Shown here: one piece after another, positions 63,395 through 64,000 of the stretch | Position numbering within the stretch: the stretch's first letter is position 1 | Layout of the letters: every line of letters starts with the position of its first letter | DNA from: Spirulina subsalsa PCC 9445 | Lineage (GTDB): Bacteria > Cyanobacteriota > Cyanobacteriia > Cyanobacteriales > Spirulinaceae | Direction of reading: 5' to 3' | Length of the DNA: 64,000 nt | Assembly: GCF_000314005.1 (NCBI RefSeq) | Contig: NZ_JH980292.1 | Location: forward strand, 2,824,779-2,888,778 | The notes under the pieces: model-generated | Told to the model about the DNA's origin: nothing | What the model saw: only the letters and a program-made list of their open reading frames with translations | Database searches by the model: none | Made by a program: the position numbers and the translations under genes

Positions 63395-64000
63395 ATGGGA
63401 CATCGCTGGCAATACTGGGCTTTAGCCGCAGGAGTGATCATAGGAGTCCATCTAGGGGAGGCGGTTTGGGCAAAGCCTACCCCCCCTATTGTGCGCCAGA
63501 AACAGGTGATTGATGGCCTCTATACGGAGGATTTAGACGCGGCGATTCATTTCCAGCAGGGGGTGTTGCGTTACCAAAAGGGGGAGTTTGCCCGGGCTGA
63601 AACGGAATTTCGGGAGGCTTTGCGTTTTGATCCTTTGATGGCGATCGCTTACTATATGCTGGGGAATGTCCTAATCCAGCAGGAGAGTGTTGATGAGGCG
63701 ATTGGACAATTTCAACGGGCGATTAGTTTAGACCCCTCCCTCAATGATGCCTATTACAATTTAGGGGTGGCTCTCTTTCGCCGAGGGGCCCTCCCTCAAG
63801 CGTTACAGGTCTTTGAGCGGTCGGTACAACTTAATCCTAAGTTTAGCCCAGCTATCTATAATTTAGCCCTCACCTTGGACGCGCTGGGGCGTTATCAGGA
63901 AGCGAGTCAAGCCTATCGTCAGGTGATTTTACTAGATCCCCGCAATGCTGAGGCTCATTACAATCTAGCCTTGATTTTGGCACGGGATGGGTCTACGGGG
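63395..64000 (+). CDS. exported TPR-repeat protein (3' end beyond window)
   Basis: An open frame from ATG 63395 to the window end, ~202 residues visible. The signal peptide is YWALAAGVIIGVHLGEAVWA. TPR units then run in series: GVLRYQKGEFARAETEFREALRFDP, LGNVLIQQESVDEAIGQFQRAISLDP, LGVALFRRGALPQALQVFERSVQLNP, LALTLDALGRYQEASQAYRQVILLDP. GGCAAGGA lies just before the ATG. Periplasmic or lumenal scaffold likely; partner unknown. Confidence 0.85.
   Translation, partial: MGHRWQYWALAAGVIIGVHLGEAVWAKPTPPIVRQKQVIDGLYTEDLDAAIHFQQGVLRYQKGEFARAETEFREALRFDPLMAIAYYMLGNVLIQQESVDEAIGQFQRAISLDPSLNDAYYNLGVALFRRGALPQALQVFERSVQLNPKFSPAIYNLALTLDALGRYQEASQAYRQVILLDPRNAEAHYNLALILARDGSTG

Overview
The window is cyanobacterial chromosome. 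The octamer GCGATCGC (HIP1) and its core are scattered through it, and it carries photosystem II accessory genes (PsbQ/CyanoQ, a Psb32/TPM protein), a cyanobacterial SLH-type porin, PEP-CTERM proteins, a Tll0287-like haem protein and an HstK-type giant kinase. Short G-rich minisatellites (units such as GGGAATC, GGGAGTC, GGGAATA), hairpin repeats and small inverted-repeat elements fill many gaps. This suggests a filamentous, repeat-rich cyanobacterium, but the species cannot be fixed from sequence alone.

Layout. 1-1000: C-terminal end of an unknown gene, then a PIN-domain toxin-antitoxin pair. 1.1-2.7 kb: a STAS-sugar transferase fusion overlapping an RsbW-like anti-sigma kinase. 2.7-6.5 kb: ureD behind a sulfur/persulfide operon (persulfide dioxygenase, haem-sensor protein, DUF3122, rhodanese), divergent from an ArsR-type regulator with SqrR-like cysteines and a palindromic operator between them. 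6.5-10.2 kb: a P-type ATPase and RNase III. 10.7-13.4 kb: two PEP-CTERM proteins. 13.6-22.8 kb: an alpha/beta hydrolase lacking the usual nucleophile, psbQ, a DadA-like oxidase, a multi-PAS GGDEF-EAL protein, a sugar ABC permease, a zinc-ribbon protein, a flavin reductase and a MIF-like protein. 22.8-23.7 kb: a TnpB/IS605 remnant abutting recR, which has no canonical start codon.

23.8-35.1 kb is a type I-G (formerly I-U) CRISPR locus. It has 30 identical 37-bp repeats, then csb2, csb1, a DUF4065 (Panacea/SocA-like) gene, csx17 and cas3, all on the minus strand. No cas1, cas2 or cas4 lies in the window. The operon is broken up by repeats, and the DUF4065 gene is bracketed by two ~57-bp near-identical direct repeats, so it looks like an inserted cargo gene.

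35.3-41.0 kb: a repeat-containing secreted protein, an iron-uptake-type porin, a TPM/Psb32 protein and trhO. 41.1-44.1 kb: a compact (~3 kb) AT-rich integrative element in the 3' end of tRNA-Gly(CCC). It has 24-bp att repeats, a tyrosine integrase that appears to lack its catalytic C-terminus, two acidic small proteins, and a structured ~0.9-kb non-coding region with iterons and repeated candidate integrase-arm octamers at both ends. I regard this as the least-described system in the window.

44.3-64 kb: metX and metY, a third PEP-CTERM gene, an acetoacetate-decarboxylase-like/FAD-oxidoreductase fusion, a 1843-residue Ser/Thr kinase-ATPase-histidine kinase, a cysteine/cystine lyase-like enzyme, an M14 carboxypeptidase, a methyltransferase, a PIG-V-like mannosyltransferase and the start of a TPR protein. 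All function calls come from motif and family recognition by eye; no database search was run.
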